Numbered from the stretch's first letter, positions 7,495-15,776 are shown. The stretch is 25,724 nucleotides of DNA from JAAYCI01 sp964550985 (GCA_964550985.1 CAZKBM010000048.1:1-25724); one strand, 5' to 3'. Numbers and translations are program-made. Notes: a model not told the origin generated them from the sequence alone.

Positions 7495-9620
7495 CACGCT
7501 TTGGTGAAATAAACGCCGCACTGCGCCGTAAAAACCTGGGGCAATACGGGCTTTTGGCGGGCTGCTGCTTTTTTTCGGTACTGCTTATCACGGCCTATGC
7601 CGCGGTGATGTACTCGCCCACCGTGCTTACCATACTGCCCGAAGGGGGCGATAGCCGCAAACAAGTGATGATGGTGTTTGTGCTGGCCGTACTGGGCTGC
7701 GGGGTGTTTACCACCTATGCCTCGGGGCTGTTCTTCCGCTATAAATCGCGCGAGATGGGCATTTTTATGGCGCTTGGCGCCACAAAGCGCCGCCTGCGCC
7801 AGCTACTAACGGCAGAACTTGCCCTACTGGCCCTTGCCGCCTGCGGGCTGGGGGCCCTGCTTGGCACCCCCTTGGCCTGGCTTTTGTGGCAGGGCTTTCG
7901 CAGCTTTGTGGTGGATAGTGCCGATATGGTAATGGCTTTTAGCTACCAGCCCTATCTCTTTGCTTTGGCATTTAGCGCTTTTATTTTTGCTATGCTATTT
8001 ATTATGATGGTTCGCTTTTTACGGCGGGCCAACATCCTGGACGTCATCCATGAATCTCACAAGAGCGAGCCGATACGTGCCGTGCCGCGGTATTACGGCT
8101 GGCTGGGCATTTTGCTGGTGGCCATAGGCTGCTTTTTGGGTTATCTCATGCCCAGCGTGTTTATTCTAGGGCTAAAGTGGTACCCGCCCGAGGGGCTCAC
8201 CTCTATCTTCTACCTGCCCGCGCTTGTGGGGCTGTATATGTTGCTATTGCACACCGTGGTAAACGGCTGGCGCAGAGGAAAAGGCCGCTACAAAAACCTG
8301 ATAAGCACCAGCCTGATGCAATTTCAGGGCCGGCAAACGGTGCGCAACATGATTGTGATTACCCTGCTGGTTGCAGGGGCCTATTTTGCCTCCTTTTACA
8401 CCCCGCTTTTGGCCACCAGTGCAGGTTATGGCTTCGACACCCGCAAAGCCGACAATGTCTTTCATTATAGGGCCGACCAGCCCCTGCCCGATGAAGCGGA
8501 AATACGCGCTTTGGCAGAGGAGATGCAGGTGGATATCACACGCTTTGCAGCGGCCCCTTCCGCCATATTGGGGCTGGACGGAACTGAGGAGGTGGAAACC
8601 CAAGGCAGCTTTGGCAACACGTATGAACATGTATACCAGGAACTGCTGCAAGGCGATTCCTATATAAGCGCAAGCAGCTATACCGCCCTTACCGGCGAGG
8701 CGCTAAGCCTTGCGCCGGGCAGCATTACCACAGTGTTTACCGATGAGGGACTAAGCGATTACCGCACCACTGCCGATATAAGCATAGTGACTAACCCCAT
8801 AACCGGCCAAACCCTGCGTGTTAGCCCCACACCACAGAACTTAAGCAACACCCTGCTGCTTGGCTACCACGTGCTGAACGACGCCGATTTTGAACAGATT
8901 ACAAAGGGCTTGCCCATAGAATGGCGGGAAAAAGTGGTGCTGTTTGACGTGGCGGACGAAGAGGCCAGCTACCCCTTTGCCAAGGAACTGTTTAACCGCA
9001 TTGTGGACGCCACCAGCCCCGAGCTTGCCTTACATGGTAGCTGGGACCCTGTGGAAAAACTACGGGCCGAGGCCGCTGGCGAAACCTACTTCCAGGACCC
9101 CGAAAACTTGGAGGAACACGGTCTTGAGAACATCGATTATGCAAACCGGGATGGCTCCAACTTCCGCCTTGGGTGGAAATACATGCCGCAGTTCCGCATT
9201 TTGGATAAGACAGAATTTGTCAAAAGCATGGCGGTCTTTCTCATGTTGTTTATCTTTGTCGCCATCATCTGTTTTGCGGCGGTGGCCGTAATACTGTTTA
9301 CCCGTAGTGTAACCATTGCCCTAACCAACCGGCAAATTTACCAGGACCTTGGGCACCTGGGCGCTTCGCCCAAATATTTACGCCGCACGGTAAAAGCACA
9401 GCTATCTAAAATTTACTTTGCCCCCATCCTCATTGGCACCCTGCTCATCTGCCTTTTTTACAGCATTATTTTGGTTTTTAACGACATGCGCTTTTCCCCC
9501 GCCGAGCAAGCCAGCAGCATAAACTGCCTTTTGGTGGTTGCCGGGGTATCGCTGGCGCTGTATGGCCTGTACCGTTTTGCCCTTTACCGGGTGTGCCGTA
9601 TGCTGCATTTGGGTAGGTAA
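7491..9620 (+). CDS. BceB-like FtsX-family ABC permease
   Basis: Permease of 709 aa. The hydrophobic pattern gives ten membrane helices: near residues 19-41, 59-82, 108-133, 154-176, 203-225, 238-258, 285-308, then a large extracellular domain of about 300 residues (309-605), then helices near 607-635, 658-682 and 690-705. One long loop between helices 7 and 8 is the hallmark of BceB-type transporters and differs from the two-unit permease at the left of the window. FtsX signatures appear in YKSREMGIFMALGATKR. ATG 7491 has TGGAGG upstream and overlaps the ATPase stop. The extracellular domain is the likely ligand and substrate determinant; BceB proteins also form sensory complexes with histidine kinases (family knowledge). 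The gene ends before a strong terminator. Confidence 0.93.
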   Translation: MTRFGEINAALRRKNLGQYGLLAGCCFFSVLLITAYAAVMYSPTVLTILPEGGDSRKQVMMVFVLAVLGCGVFTTYASGLFFRYKSREMGIFMALGATKRRLRQLLTAELALLALAACGLGALLGTPLAWLLWQGFRSFVVDSADMVMAFSYQPYLFALAFSAFIFAMLFIMMVRFLRRANILDVIHESHKSEPIRAVPRYYGWLGILLVAIGCFLGYLMPSVFILGLKWYPPEGLTSIFYLPALVGLYMLLLHTVVNGWRRGKGRYKNLISTSLMQFQGRQTVRNMIVITLLVAGAYFASFYTPLLATSAGYGFDTRKADNVFHYRADQPLPDEAEIRALAEEMQVDITRFAAAPSAILGLDGTEEVETQGSFGNTYEHVYQELLQGDSYISASSYTALTGEALSLAPGSITTVFTDEGLSDYRTTADISIVTNPITGQTLRVSPTPQNLSNTLLLGYHVLNDADFEQITKGLPIEWREKVVLFDVADEEASYPFAKELFNRIVDATSPELALHGSWDPVEKLRAEAAGETYFQDPENLEEHGLENIDYANRDGSNFRLGWKYMPQFRILDKTEFVKSMAVFLMLFIFVAIICFAAVAVILFTRSVTIALTNRQIYQDLGHLGASPKYLRRTVKAQLSKIYFAPILIGTLLICLFYSIILVFNDMRFSPAEQASSINCLLVVAGVSLALYGLYRFALYRVCRMLHLGR

Positions 9621-9694
9621 AAGGTGAGTGTTGCCCGTAGCAAGAATTTAGGGCAATACCGCATAAAACGCCCCTTTCAAATGGTCTGGTTTAC

Positions 9695-9735
9695 AGTAAA
9701 AACAGCGGCAGTTTCGCACTGCCACTGTTTTTACT
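9695..9735. terminator. Bidirectional intrinsic terminator between convergent genes
   Basis: The arms AGTAAAAACAGCGGCAGT (9695-9712) and ACTGCCACTGTTTTTACT (9718-9735) pair at 17 of 18 positions around a TTCGC loop. The A-run on one side and the T-run on the other make it work in both directions, ending the plus-strand permease operon and the minus-strand amidohydrolase gene. Confidence 0.88.
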
Positions 9736-9764
9736 AAGCCATATTGTAGGCGCTAATCTTAGGG

Positions 9765-10967
9765 CTATCTCACATTCTCTTGCAGCCACGCTAAAGCTGA
9801 ATTTGCGTAAAGCGCGGCGCCTGTTTGCAAAACAGCTTCATTCAACAGGGCTTTGGGGTGATGCAAGGGGTATGGATACCCTTCGTCTGGTGAACCGGCG
9901 GAAAGCATGAAACATACAGCGGGCACTGCCAGGGAAACCCAGGAAAAATCCTCAGACCCCATGCTTTTGCCTGCGGCGGAAAAAGCAGAACTATCCAGCA
10001 CAGCCTGTTCACCAGCCATACTCCGGGCATACCCACTCAACTGGCACAAAAGAGTCTCATCTGTTTGGAATGAGGGACATCCTCTTTCATACTCCACTTT
10101 GGCCACTGCGCGGAAACTGGCCGCAATCCCCTCAGATATTTCAACAATTCGCCTTTTTGTGAACTCGCGCACCTCGTTATCCGCCGTGCGCAGGGTGCCG
10201 CTCATTGCCGCGGTATCGGGTATTACGTTGGAGGTGGCCCCGCCGTGCATCTGCCCAATGGTAAGCGCCGCTATATCTGCGGGCGCAATTTCACGCGCGT
10301 TGATGGTTTGCAGGGCCAGGTGGATGTGGGACAGCACATTTAGCGGGTCCACCCCGGCATTTGGCATGGCGCCATGGCCGCCCTTCCCTTGAATGGTGAT
10401 GCGAAACCAATCGGCGGCCACAGCCCCATTTTTAGGGTCTGGAATGACAATGGTTCCCGTGGGAAGCGGAAAACCGATGGCCACATGAATCATCATAGCG
10501 GCATCCACCTTTGGGTTTTCCAAAATACCGCTTTCAATCATCATTTTAGCGCCAGCCAGCGTCTCCTCGGCCGGTTGAAACATCAGTTTTACCGTTCCCT
10601 TTAGTTCGTCCTCATGGTTTTTTAACAGTTGCGCCGCACCCAGCAGCATAGCCGTGTGAAAATCGTGCCCACACGCGTGCATACTGCCTGTTGTACAGCG
10701 GTAGGCCATGTCACTTGCCTCCTGTATGGGCAGCGCATCCATATCGGCGCGCAGCAAAAACACCTTCTCCGCTTTTTTACCACCTGCCAGTGCCACAATT
10801 CCACTGCTGCCAAGGCGTGTGGGCGTGTAGCCCATTTTTCGCAGTTGCTCTTCTACATAGGCAGAGGTTTTGGGCAAATCCAAATGTTGCTCTGCATTTT
10901 CATGAATATATCGGCGGTGGGCCACTAGCACATCTTGCAATGTTTGGGCCTCCTGTAAAATGGACAT
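9765..10967 (-). CDS. M20 family metal-dependent amidohydrolase (M20D, hippurate-hydrolase-like)
   Basis: Cytoplasmic zinc-type amidohydrolase of 400 aa, near the usual length of the M20D group, which removes acyl groups from N-acyl amino acids or related amides. Visible motifs are RADMDALP (73-80), HACGHDFHTA (97-106) with ligands C99 and H101, QPAEE (131-135) with catalytic and metal glutamates, H161, and a C-terminal histidine in PYPLHHPKA. The lid domain begins near residue 185 with FRITIQGKGGHGAMP. ATG 10967 has AAGGAGG nine bases upstream. Two membrane-protein genes lie upstream on the same strand, so a transporter-plus-hydrolase unit for amide or peptide use is likely (inference), although 440 bp of repeats now separate them. 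The true substrate cannot be read from the sequence. Confidence 0.93.
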   Translation of the reverse strand: MSILQEAQTLQDVLVAHRRYIHENAEQHLDLPKTSAYVEEQLRKMGYTPTRLGSSGIVALAGGKKAEKVFLLRADMDALPIQEASDMAYRCTTGSMHACGHDFHTAMLLGAAQLLKNHEDELKGTVKLMFQPAEETLAGAKMMIESGILENPKVDAAMMIHVAIGFPLPTGTIVIPDPKNGAVAADWFRITIQGKGGHGAMPNAGVDPLNVLSHIHLALQTINAREIAPADIAALTIGQMHGGATSNVIPDTAAMSGTLRTADNEVREFTKRRIVEISEGIAASFRAVAKVEYERGCPSFQTDETLLCQLSGYARSMAGEQAVLDSSAFSAAGKSMGSEDFSWVSLAVPAVCFMLSAGSPDEGYPYPLHHPKALLNEAVLQTGAALYANSALAWLQENVR

Positions 10968-11041
10968 GTCTGGATTCCTCCTTAAAAAGTAAACAGATTC
11001 GTTTATATAAGCTGGGTGGATAAAAGCCGAAAGATTATCCT

Positions 11042-11105
11042 AAAATTCTGTCAAAAATGGGTCTAAATTTTTCCCCAAGGGGATGCTACGCGATGACAGA
11101 ATTTT
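11042..11105. repeat. Inverted repeat element upstream of the amidohydrolase gene
   Basis: Exact 12-bp inverted arms AAAATTCTGTCA (11042-11053) and TGACAGAATTTT (11094-11105) enclose 40 bases that contain CCCCAAGGGG. It could fold as a long hairpin in the amidohydrolase leader or be a small miniature element. There is no clear target duplication. Confidence 0.5.
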
Positions 11106-11239
11106 TGCATGACTAGCGCCGCAGCGCTGTTTCGTAGCGTAACCGAGCAAAGCGAGGCGCTTGGCGCGGAGATGACGCGCGGCAACGTTACTTTGTTGCC
11201 GCCTTCCATAGAAACGGATTCATCGTTTCTATGGAAGAT
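11106..11239. other. Hairpin-rich, GC-rich intergenic segment
   Basis: No gene is seen. It holds a short stem AGCGC/GCGCT, a stem GGCAAC/GTTGCC near 11180-11200, and a perfect 14-bp hairpin with arms CTTCCATAGAAACG (11203-11216) and CGTTTCTATGGAAG (11224-11237). GCTACG at about 11085 and CGTAGC at about 11135 also pair across the neighbouring repeat. Its composition differs from the AT-rich flanks. A chain of dispersed intergenic repeats or a structured leader RNA are both possible. Confidence 0.4.
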
Positions 11240-11403
11240 TAGGGTGTGTTCGATAATTGTTCCAATACGTGCTTTTGCCTAAAATTTTAGTGTATTTTGG
11301 GCGCGGAGGACGTAGGCGGGCTTTCGCCCGGCAAGGACAACAAGCACAAAAGACGCAAAATTTGGCATAATGACGAGTTGGGTTACTTATCGAACACACC
11401 CTA
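11240..11403. mobile_element. MITE-like element with 15-bp terminal inverted repeats and TA duplication
   Basis: Perfect terminal inverted repeats GGGTGTGTTCGATAA (11242-11256) and TTATCGAACACACCC (11387-11401) bound a 160-bp element with no transposase. It is flanked on both sides by TA, the target duplication expected for IS630/Tc1-mariner relatives and some IS5-group elements. A central hairpin GGCGGGC-TTTC-GCCCGGC is visible. It sits four bases after the stop codon of the second membrane-protein gene and before the amidohydrolase gene, so it may alter their cotranscription. Confidence 0.8.
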
Positions 11404-11406
11404 GTA

Positions 11407-12123
11407 TTAAACGTCATCTTTCGCGTCAAGCGGCCCTGCGGCACGTTTTTGGCGGCGCTTATGCAAAAAATATCCCCACACCACCGATAACACAAGGAAT
11501 ACCGGCAGTAAATACGTTTGCATGGCAGAAACGGCAGCATACCCCAGCACCAAAGTTACAATAACCGCCGCAATACACGGCACGGTGGATAGAACGGGGT
11601 CGCTTTTAATGCGGGGAACCAAGAGTGCGCCCATGATGGCGGGCATGAGGTTGTTAAAAGCCGGGGCCATGGTGGGAGAGGACAATAGCGGTAACAACTG
11701 CGAGGCCAAAACCATGCCCAATAGTAAAATAGCCATGGTAACCAGGGAAGAAATACCAATGCTGATAACCGAAACCACATCGGCCTCTTTGCTGCCAGGC
11801 TCAACCCCGGCCAGCTTTTGCCCGCTTTGGGCTGCAGGCAGTTTCATATTCATGGTATTTCCCGTTATAAAAACCTGGTACATGCCCCCTGCGCCCAAAA
11901 TGGGCGTATAAGACAAAAACTCAATAATCGCCACCGGGGCAAAAACGGCCAAAGCGCCGCCCATAGCCCCAAACACCTTGCCAAAATCTGGCGTTATGCC
12001 TGAAAACAGCTGAATAGCCAGCGGCACGCCCGCCAATGCCAAAATGATGATGATAGAGGAAACCAGCCCAAAATTATGTATTTTTTTGTCATAGGCGGTA
12101 AAACCGCCGGTGCCTTTATCCAT
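11407..12123 (-). CDS. Uncharacterised multi-pass membrane protein, likely transporter subunit
   Basis: Integral membrane protein of 238 aa that I do not recognise with certainty. Hydrophobic helices appear near residues 18-38, 50-72, 110-140, 155-172, 180-200 and 203-222, with a polar stretch GNTMNMKLPAAQSGQKLAGVE between the second and third groups and a basic cytoplasmic tail KRRQKRAA. ATG 12123 has AGGAGGG seven bases upstream. It starts 48 bp after the first membrane gene and precedes the amidohydrolase gene, so the two membrane proteins probably form a heteromeric importer for the hydrolase's substrate (inference from order). The E. coli yjiG-yjiH-iadA operon pairs two membrane proteins with a peptidase in a similar way; homology is not claimed. 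Confidence 0.8.
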   Translation of the reverse strand: MDKGTGGFTAYDKKIHNFGLVSSIIIILALAGVPLAIQLFSGITPDFGKVFGAMGGALAVFAPVAIIEFLSYTPILGAGGMYQVFITGNTMNMKLPAAQSGQKLAGVEPGSKEADVVSVISIGISSLVTMAILLLGMVLASQLLPLLSSPTMAPAFNNLMPAIMGALLVPRIKSDPVLSTVPCIAAVIVTLVLGYAAVSAMQTYLLPVFLVLSVVWGYFLHKRRQKRAAGPLDAKDDV

Positions 12124-12171
12124 ATGATTGCCCTCCTGTTGGCTAGCATACTATTGTAAAAACGAATAATT

Positions 12172-12873
12172 TTAACCAATTATAATGGCGCTGGCCATCC
12201 CCAGTACCATGGCCAGTGGAAACGAGAACTCGGACAATGCGCGAATTTTTGTTTTTTCCGCCAAAAAATCCAACAATAGAACCGAGACGCCGGCCACTGT
12301 AGCCACTACAATACTGGTGGGCTCGGCAAAATTCAAAAATTTGGGTACGCCCATTACGGCAATTAGCCCCATGAATAGTGCTGCGGCCAGCATACCAATA
12401 AAAGGTCCGCTTATTTTTTTAATGCCCTTGTCATAAAAGCGCAAGCCAATAACATTACACAGCGGCCAGGCAAGCGCCACCAGGCTCATCACCCAAACCA
12501 CACCCACCCACACCTCGGTGGTAATACTGGTATCCCCAAGGCCGGCATAGCCAAATGATGTTATGGTGAGGTCGGCACACATACTTTCGTACATGGCGGA
12601 ACCAATGACAGACAGGCGCAGCCAAGGAATGAATTTGCCCAAAACGGGCATAAGCGCCGCCATGGTAATAATGATGGGCAAAGAGGGTAAAATGGAAAAA
12701 ACAGCGCTGTTTGTCATCACTTTTTTTATTTTGCCATCTTCCATGCCCAGGTTTTTCGCCTCTTTTCTGGCAATACCTATAAAACGCAGCGATTGCAAAA
12801 CCACAATAATAACTGGTATGAGGCAAATAACGAATACCGGCCAAGAATTGCCCAGTTGCAGATAATCTCCCAC
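12172..12873 (-). CDS. DUF5058-like multi-pass membrane protein
   Basis: Membrane protein of 233 aa. The opening MGDYLQLGNSWPVFVICL, the amphipathic RKEAKNLGM segment and the intramembrane WLRLSVIGSAMYE match my memory of the DUF5058 family; no search was possible. About six hydrophobic segments are seen, including 10-32, 55-75, 118-140, 155-175, 185-205 and 215-233. The start is GTG 12873, with AAGGAGG seven bases upstream. It is the first gene of the operon, 48 bp before its membrane partner. Its leader is about 100 nt long and carries a palindrome near the transcription start. Function unknown; transport of an amidated amino acid or peptide is a reasonable guess from the linked M20 hydrolase. 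Confidence 0.82.
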   Translation of the reverse strand: MGDYLQLGNSWPVFVICLIPVIIVVLQSLRFIGIARKEAKNLGMEDGKIKKVMTNSAVFSILPSLPIIITMAALMPVLGKFIPWLRLSVIGSAMYESMCADLTITSFGYAGLGDTSITTEVWVGVVWVMSLVALAWPLCNVIGLRFYDKGIKKISGPFIGMLAAALFMGLIAVMGVPKFLNFAEPTSIVVATVAGVSVLLLDFLAEKTKIRALSEFSFPLAMVLGMASAIIIG

Positions 12874-12966
12874 AGTGATTCCTCCTTTACATGGTGGGTG
12901 AGGCGGAGCTTGTAAAACCGTATGAAATAGCCATTTTCACCCACGGTGCCCAAGATACATTGGTTA

Positions 12967-12991
12967 CAACATGCATGTTGCCCAAAATATA
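12967..12991 (-). promoter_or_regulatory. Candidate promoter with perfect palindromic operator
   Basis: CAACATGCATGTTG at 12967-12980 is a perfect 14-base palindrome. On the minus strand it lies just downstream of a -10-like TATATT (12986-12991), so it would overlap the transcription start of the membrane-protein/amidohydrolase operon, a classic repressor position. No good -35 box was found at standard spacing. A longer-range stem GTGGGTGA/TCACCCAC lies in the leader below it. Confidence 0.5.
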
Positions 12992-13101
12992 CCATATGCA
13001 GTCAAAATAATCGTTTATGTTTTTGTTGATTGGGACACAAGAATTGTCTTAATTGTTGTTATAAAACCGGAAAGACAAAAAGTTGCATATAATTTTTGCA
13101 C

Positions 13102-13129
13102 AAAAAGGCCAGGCCTCCTCGGCCCGGCC
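13102..13129 (-). terminator. Intrinsic terminator after the AraC-GH39 gene
   Basis: On the minus strand the arms GGCCGGGCC and GGCCTGGCC (8 of 9 pairs) flank the loop GAGGA and are followed by TTTTTG. It lies about 80 bp past the AraC-GH39 stop and separates that gene from the membrane-protein operon. The rest of the 334-bp gap holds an 8-bp inverted repeat TGCCTGGT/ACCAGGCA around 13147-13178 and AT-rich promoter-like sequence. Confidence 0.82.
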
Positions 13130-13207
13130 ACTATCCATTTTTATTTTTTGCCTGGTGTTGCAAGTAGGTTTGTACCAGGCACTCCCTCTGCTTATTGCAA
13201 ACGCCAT

Positions 13208-15517
13208 CTAGGCAATAATATATAGTACTATGCCATTATAGCTTACGGTGGATGTGAGTTTCAGCACACCTTCCTGCGCCGTCTCCTTCCAAACGAATAA
13301 CTCCCCTACCGTGGTATTTTTTAGGTAATTCAGCGCGTCGGTGTCCCGCATGTCTGGAAAGCCGGACTGGTTCAGCCGTGATATGGTTCCATTGCTCTCC
13401 TTATCCACAGTAATACGCTTTATTGTATAATTTTTTTGGCTGAGGCCGCTGACAAAGACCTGCATTTTTTTTGCCAAGCTTTCTGTCAGTGGGTTATCTA
13501 TGGCATGTGTGGGGTTTAGAAGCTGTGGGTTCCACATAGCCACAAGCAGTTCATGCCTCTCATTTACGGTTGCACAAATATTACTGGAAAAATGAAGCGT
13601 TTGCCCCACCATACGGTGAAAAAACTCCGCCATAAAATATACCGGCCGCTTGGTATGGGAAAAAATTAGCAAATTAAGCGGCGCGCCATTGCATTCACCC
13701 GAATAGGGGCAAATATCACTGGTTACAAAACGATACCCCACACCCGCCACTTCTCCACTCAGATGAAGCATTGTGTCCCAAATAAGGCCAGTGCGCACAT
13801 ACATGCCTATTTCACCTTGATTTTCGCCCGAAAGGGTATTCCAAGCCGTTAGGTACAGCGGAGACGAGAGCCCCAGTTTTTTACAGATTTCACGTATGGT
13901 TCGCAACTTATTCAGGTGGTAATTTTGCCCATTTTTTAAGAATTGAGCATCTTTTGAATGCCACTTTTTTATGCGGTTTTGAAAACTGTGAAACGTGATG
14001 AATTGGGGCTTATGCCCTATACTCACGCTATAACCCAATAATTCTTCAAACCTTCCTGCCGTTCCATGGCTGTCTTCGGTTTCGGCAAACAAACCAATTT
14101 GAACCTCTGGCAGAAAGGCACGAGCGGCTTTGTAAGTTTCACGGTAAAATTGTTCACTCTGCGGCTTTGTAAAATGGGTACATACCAATTCCACCTTCCA
14201 CTGCCGAATGGTCTGCCCATAAAACCTTTGCGCCAAAACTTCCAGCGTTGGGCAAACGGCCGTGCGGACGTATTGGGAAATTTCATCATTTAAGCCGGTA
14301 AACAAAGCCTCGGGGCCATCAATACGTAGGAAGGGTTTTAGGCCATATTGAACAATAGCCTCAACCGCCGCCAAAAGGTCATCCAGATACAGCGGAGATA
14401 CCCCCGCCCTGGCCTTGGAAAAACTTACTAGCTGAAAGTATACATACTGTGCGTTTATCGCCAGATTCATGCTTGCAGCATGGAAAAAATCTGCACGAAG
14501 CGCCGTGCTGGGCGTATCAATTAATAAAATGCCCTCTAGCGGTGTAAATTGCCCTATCGCCGGCTTTGCAAAGCAAATTTCCGCGCGGGTATCGGCTGCG
14601 TGTTGAAAGTCCAAGCCCGTATCATACCGCCGAAGATACCGTAAAAATTCAATCCGGTTGTCATCCTGGGTTTCCTCTGCCAACAATACCGTGTCATTGG
14701 CGGTAGATAAATTATTTTCATTTTTATGTGTTTTTCTATATTGACTGGGGGTTTGCCCATACCGCTGTAAAAAGGTGTTTGCATAAGCCCGCGCGTTTTT
14801 AAACCCATGTTCCAGTGCAATTTCCAAAATAGATGCCTCGCTGTGCAGTAGCTGCGGAATGGACTTATCTGCCCGTAACATTTGCAGGTAATACAGGTAG
14901 TTCGCCCCCGTTGCCTTTTTGAAGTATCGAGAAAAATATGCGGGGGACATATAGTGCCGGGCGGCAATTTCCGGCAGCGGCAGGGGGCTTTTATAGTTTT
15001 GGTCAATATCCTGCAAAATATCGGCCGTTCGTGTACCAAGCTTCGGTGTATCGGTGTTATCCGCCATGGCCTCTACAGAGAATGTGAGATAGAGCAGTTG
15101 TAACAATCGAAGCAAATTGGCATTCATGATTAACTGGTAACCATACGTTTTTTCCATTTGAACCGCAAATAATTCCACCATCACCCTTTTTATTTCAAAA
15201 TAAATCTCGTTTTGTGCCATCCCCGGCAAAAAGGGATGGCATTGTACCTTGCTCTGCGCCAGGACACCACATTCTCGCAAAAGCATATTGGCCTCCAGGT
15301 GCAAAACAAGAATTAGGCAGTTCTCCTTGCAACTTAAGGCGTGAATTTGATTTTTATTCAGTACAAATAGGTCATCCTCCACAAGGCTGCGGGTCGTCCC
15401 ATCCAGATTTATACCCAACTTCCCGCGCAACACCAAAATACATTCAAGCCCTTTGTGCAGGTGGGTACCACTGCGTACCGATGATTTGAGTTGCAGGCTG
15501 AAGTCGGTTTGCTCCAT
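13208..15517 (-). CDS. AraC-family regulator fused to a GH39-like (beta-xylosidase-type) domain
   Basis: Transcription regulator of 769 aa. Residues 1-80 form a cupin-like sensor (GTHLHKGLECILVLRGK), 163-262 an AraC DNA-binding domain with two helix-turn-helix motifs (IAARHYMSPAYFSRYFKK and ALEHGFKNARAYANTFLQR, then QTPSQYR), and about 290-769 a GH39-like barrel and beta domain. In active GH39 enzymes the nucleophile is the Glu of a TEWN/TEFN motif; here it reads LTAWN with A558. The acid/base NEP motif expected near WKVEL (440-444) is also not visible. The domain is therefore probably a sugar-binding sensor rather than an enzyme. ATG 15517 has GGAGG eight bases upstream; a longer frame to 15619 is unsupported. 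It ends before a terminator and probably regulates the operon that follows (inference). Confidence 0.9.
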   Translation of the reverse strand: MEQTDFSLQLKSSVRSGTHLHKGLECILVLRGKLGINLDGTTRSLVEDDLFVLNKNQIHALSCKENCLILVLHLEANMLLRECGVLAQSKVQCHPFLPGMAQNEIYFEIKRVMVELFAVQMEKTYGYQLIMNANLLRLLQLLYLTFSVEAMADNTDTPKLGTRTADILQDIDQNYKSPLPLPEIAARHYMSPAYFSRYFKKATGANYLYYLQMLRADKSIPQLLHSEASILEIALEHGFKNARAYANTFLQRYGQTPSQYRKTHKNENNLSTANDTVLLAEETQDDNRIEFLRYLRRYDTGLDFQHAADTRAEICFAKPAIGQFTPLEGILLIDTPSTALRADFFHAASMNLAINAQYVYFQLVSFSKARAGVSPLYLDDLLAAVEAIVQYGLKPFLRIDGPEALFTGLNDEISQYVRTAVCPTLEVLAQRFYGQTIRQWKVELVCTHFTKPQSEQFYRETYKAARAFLPEVQIGLFAETEDSHGTAGRFEELLGYSVSIGHKPQFITFHSFQNRIKKWHSKDAQFLKNGQNYHLNKLRTIREICKKLGLSSPLYLTAWNTLSGENQGEIGMYVRTGLIWDTMLHLSGEVAGVGYRFVTSDICPYSGECNGAPLNLLIFSHTKRPVYFMAEFFHRMVGQTLHFSSNICATVNERHELLVAMWNPQLLNPTHAIDNPLTESLAKKMQVFVSGLSQKNYTIKRITVDKESNGTISRLNQSGFPDMRDTDALNYLKNTTVGELFVWKETAQEGVLKLTSTVSYNGIVLYIIA

Positions 15518-15672
15518 ACATTTTTCCTCCAAGTAAAACCGGCATGTAAAATAATCGATTTTATAAACTATTTTCAGTATACCGGAAGCCCGTACAGAAC
15601 AAAAGTACAAATGAATCAAAATATGGCATAGTGTGTACTTCGCAGCTTAAAGAAAGCCTCCCTTATAAACGA
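15518..15672 (-). promoter_or_regulatory. Upstream region of the AraC-GH39 gene
   Basis: Contains a -10-like TATACT on the minus strand at 15576-15581, about 60 bases before the start codon, without a clear consensus -35 box. The surroundings are AT-rich and no small gene is seen. Confidence 0.35.
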
Positions 15673-15710
15673 ACCCCCCCTATTGCCAAAATAAAAGCAA
15701 TAGGGGGGTT
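15673..15710 (-). terminator. Hairpin at the end of the kinase operon
   Basis: Exact 12-bp arms CCCCCCTATTGC (15675-15686) and GCAATAGGGGGG (15697-15708) with a 10-base loop lie about 70 bp after the lipoprotein stop. The stem is strong but the trailing T-run on the minus strand is short and broken, so termination is likely but not textbook. Confidence 0.6.
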
Positions 15711-15776
15711 ATTTGCCAGGGCAAATCCTTTACTGGGAAGTAGATGGCCAAGAAACGCAAACGGGGATACACACAA

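Noticed and set aside
10999..11058. TTGACA on the minus strand at the edge of the 12-bp inverted repeat as a -35 box for the amidohydrolase gene
   Set aside because: The nearest -10-like sequence is only about 10 bases away, too close for a normal promoter.
11229..11540. Minus-strand frame of 103 codons across the MITE-like element
   Set aside because: It overlaps the end of a real gene in another frame and the inverted repeats; composition is not protein-like and no ribosome binding site is present.
13147..13178. TGCCTGGT/ACCAGGCA hairpin as a minus-strand terminator
   Set aside because: It is followed by an A-rich, not T-rich, stretch on that strand; the hairpin at 13102-13129 is the better terminator.
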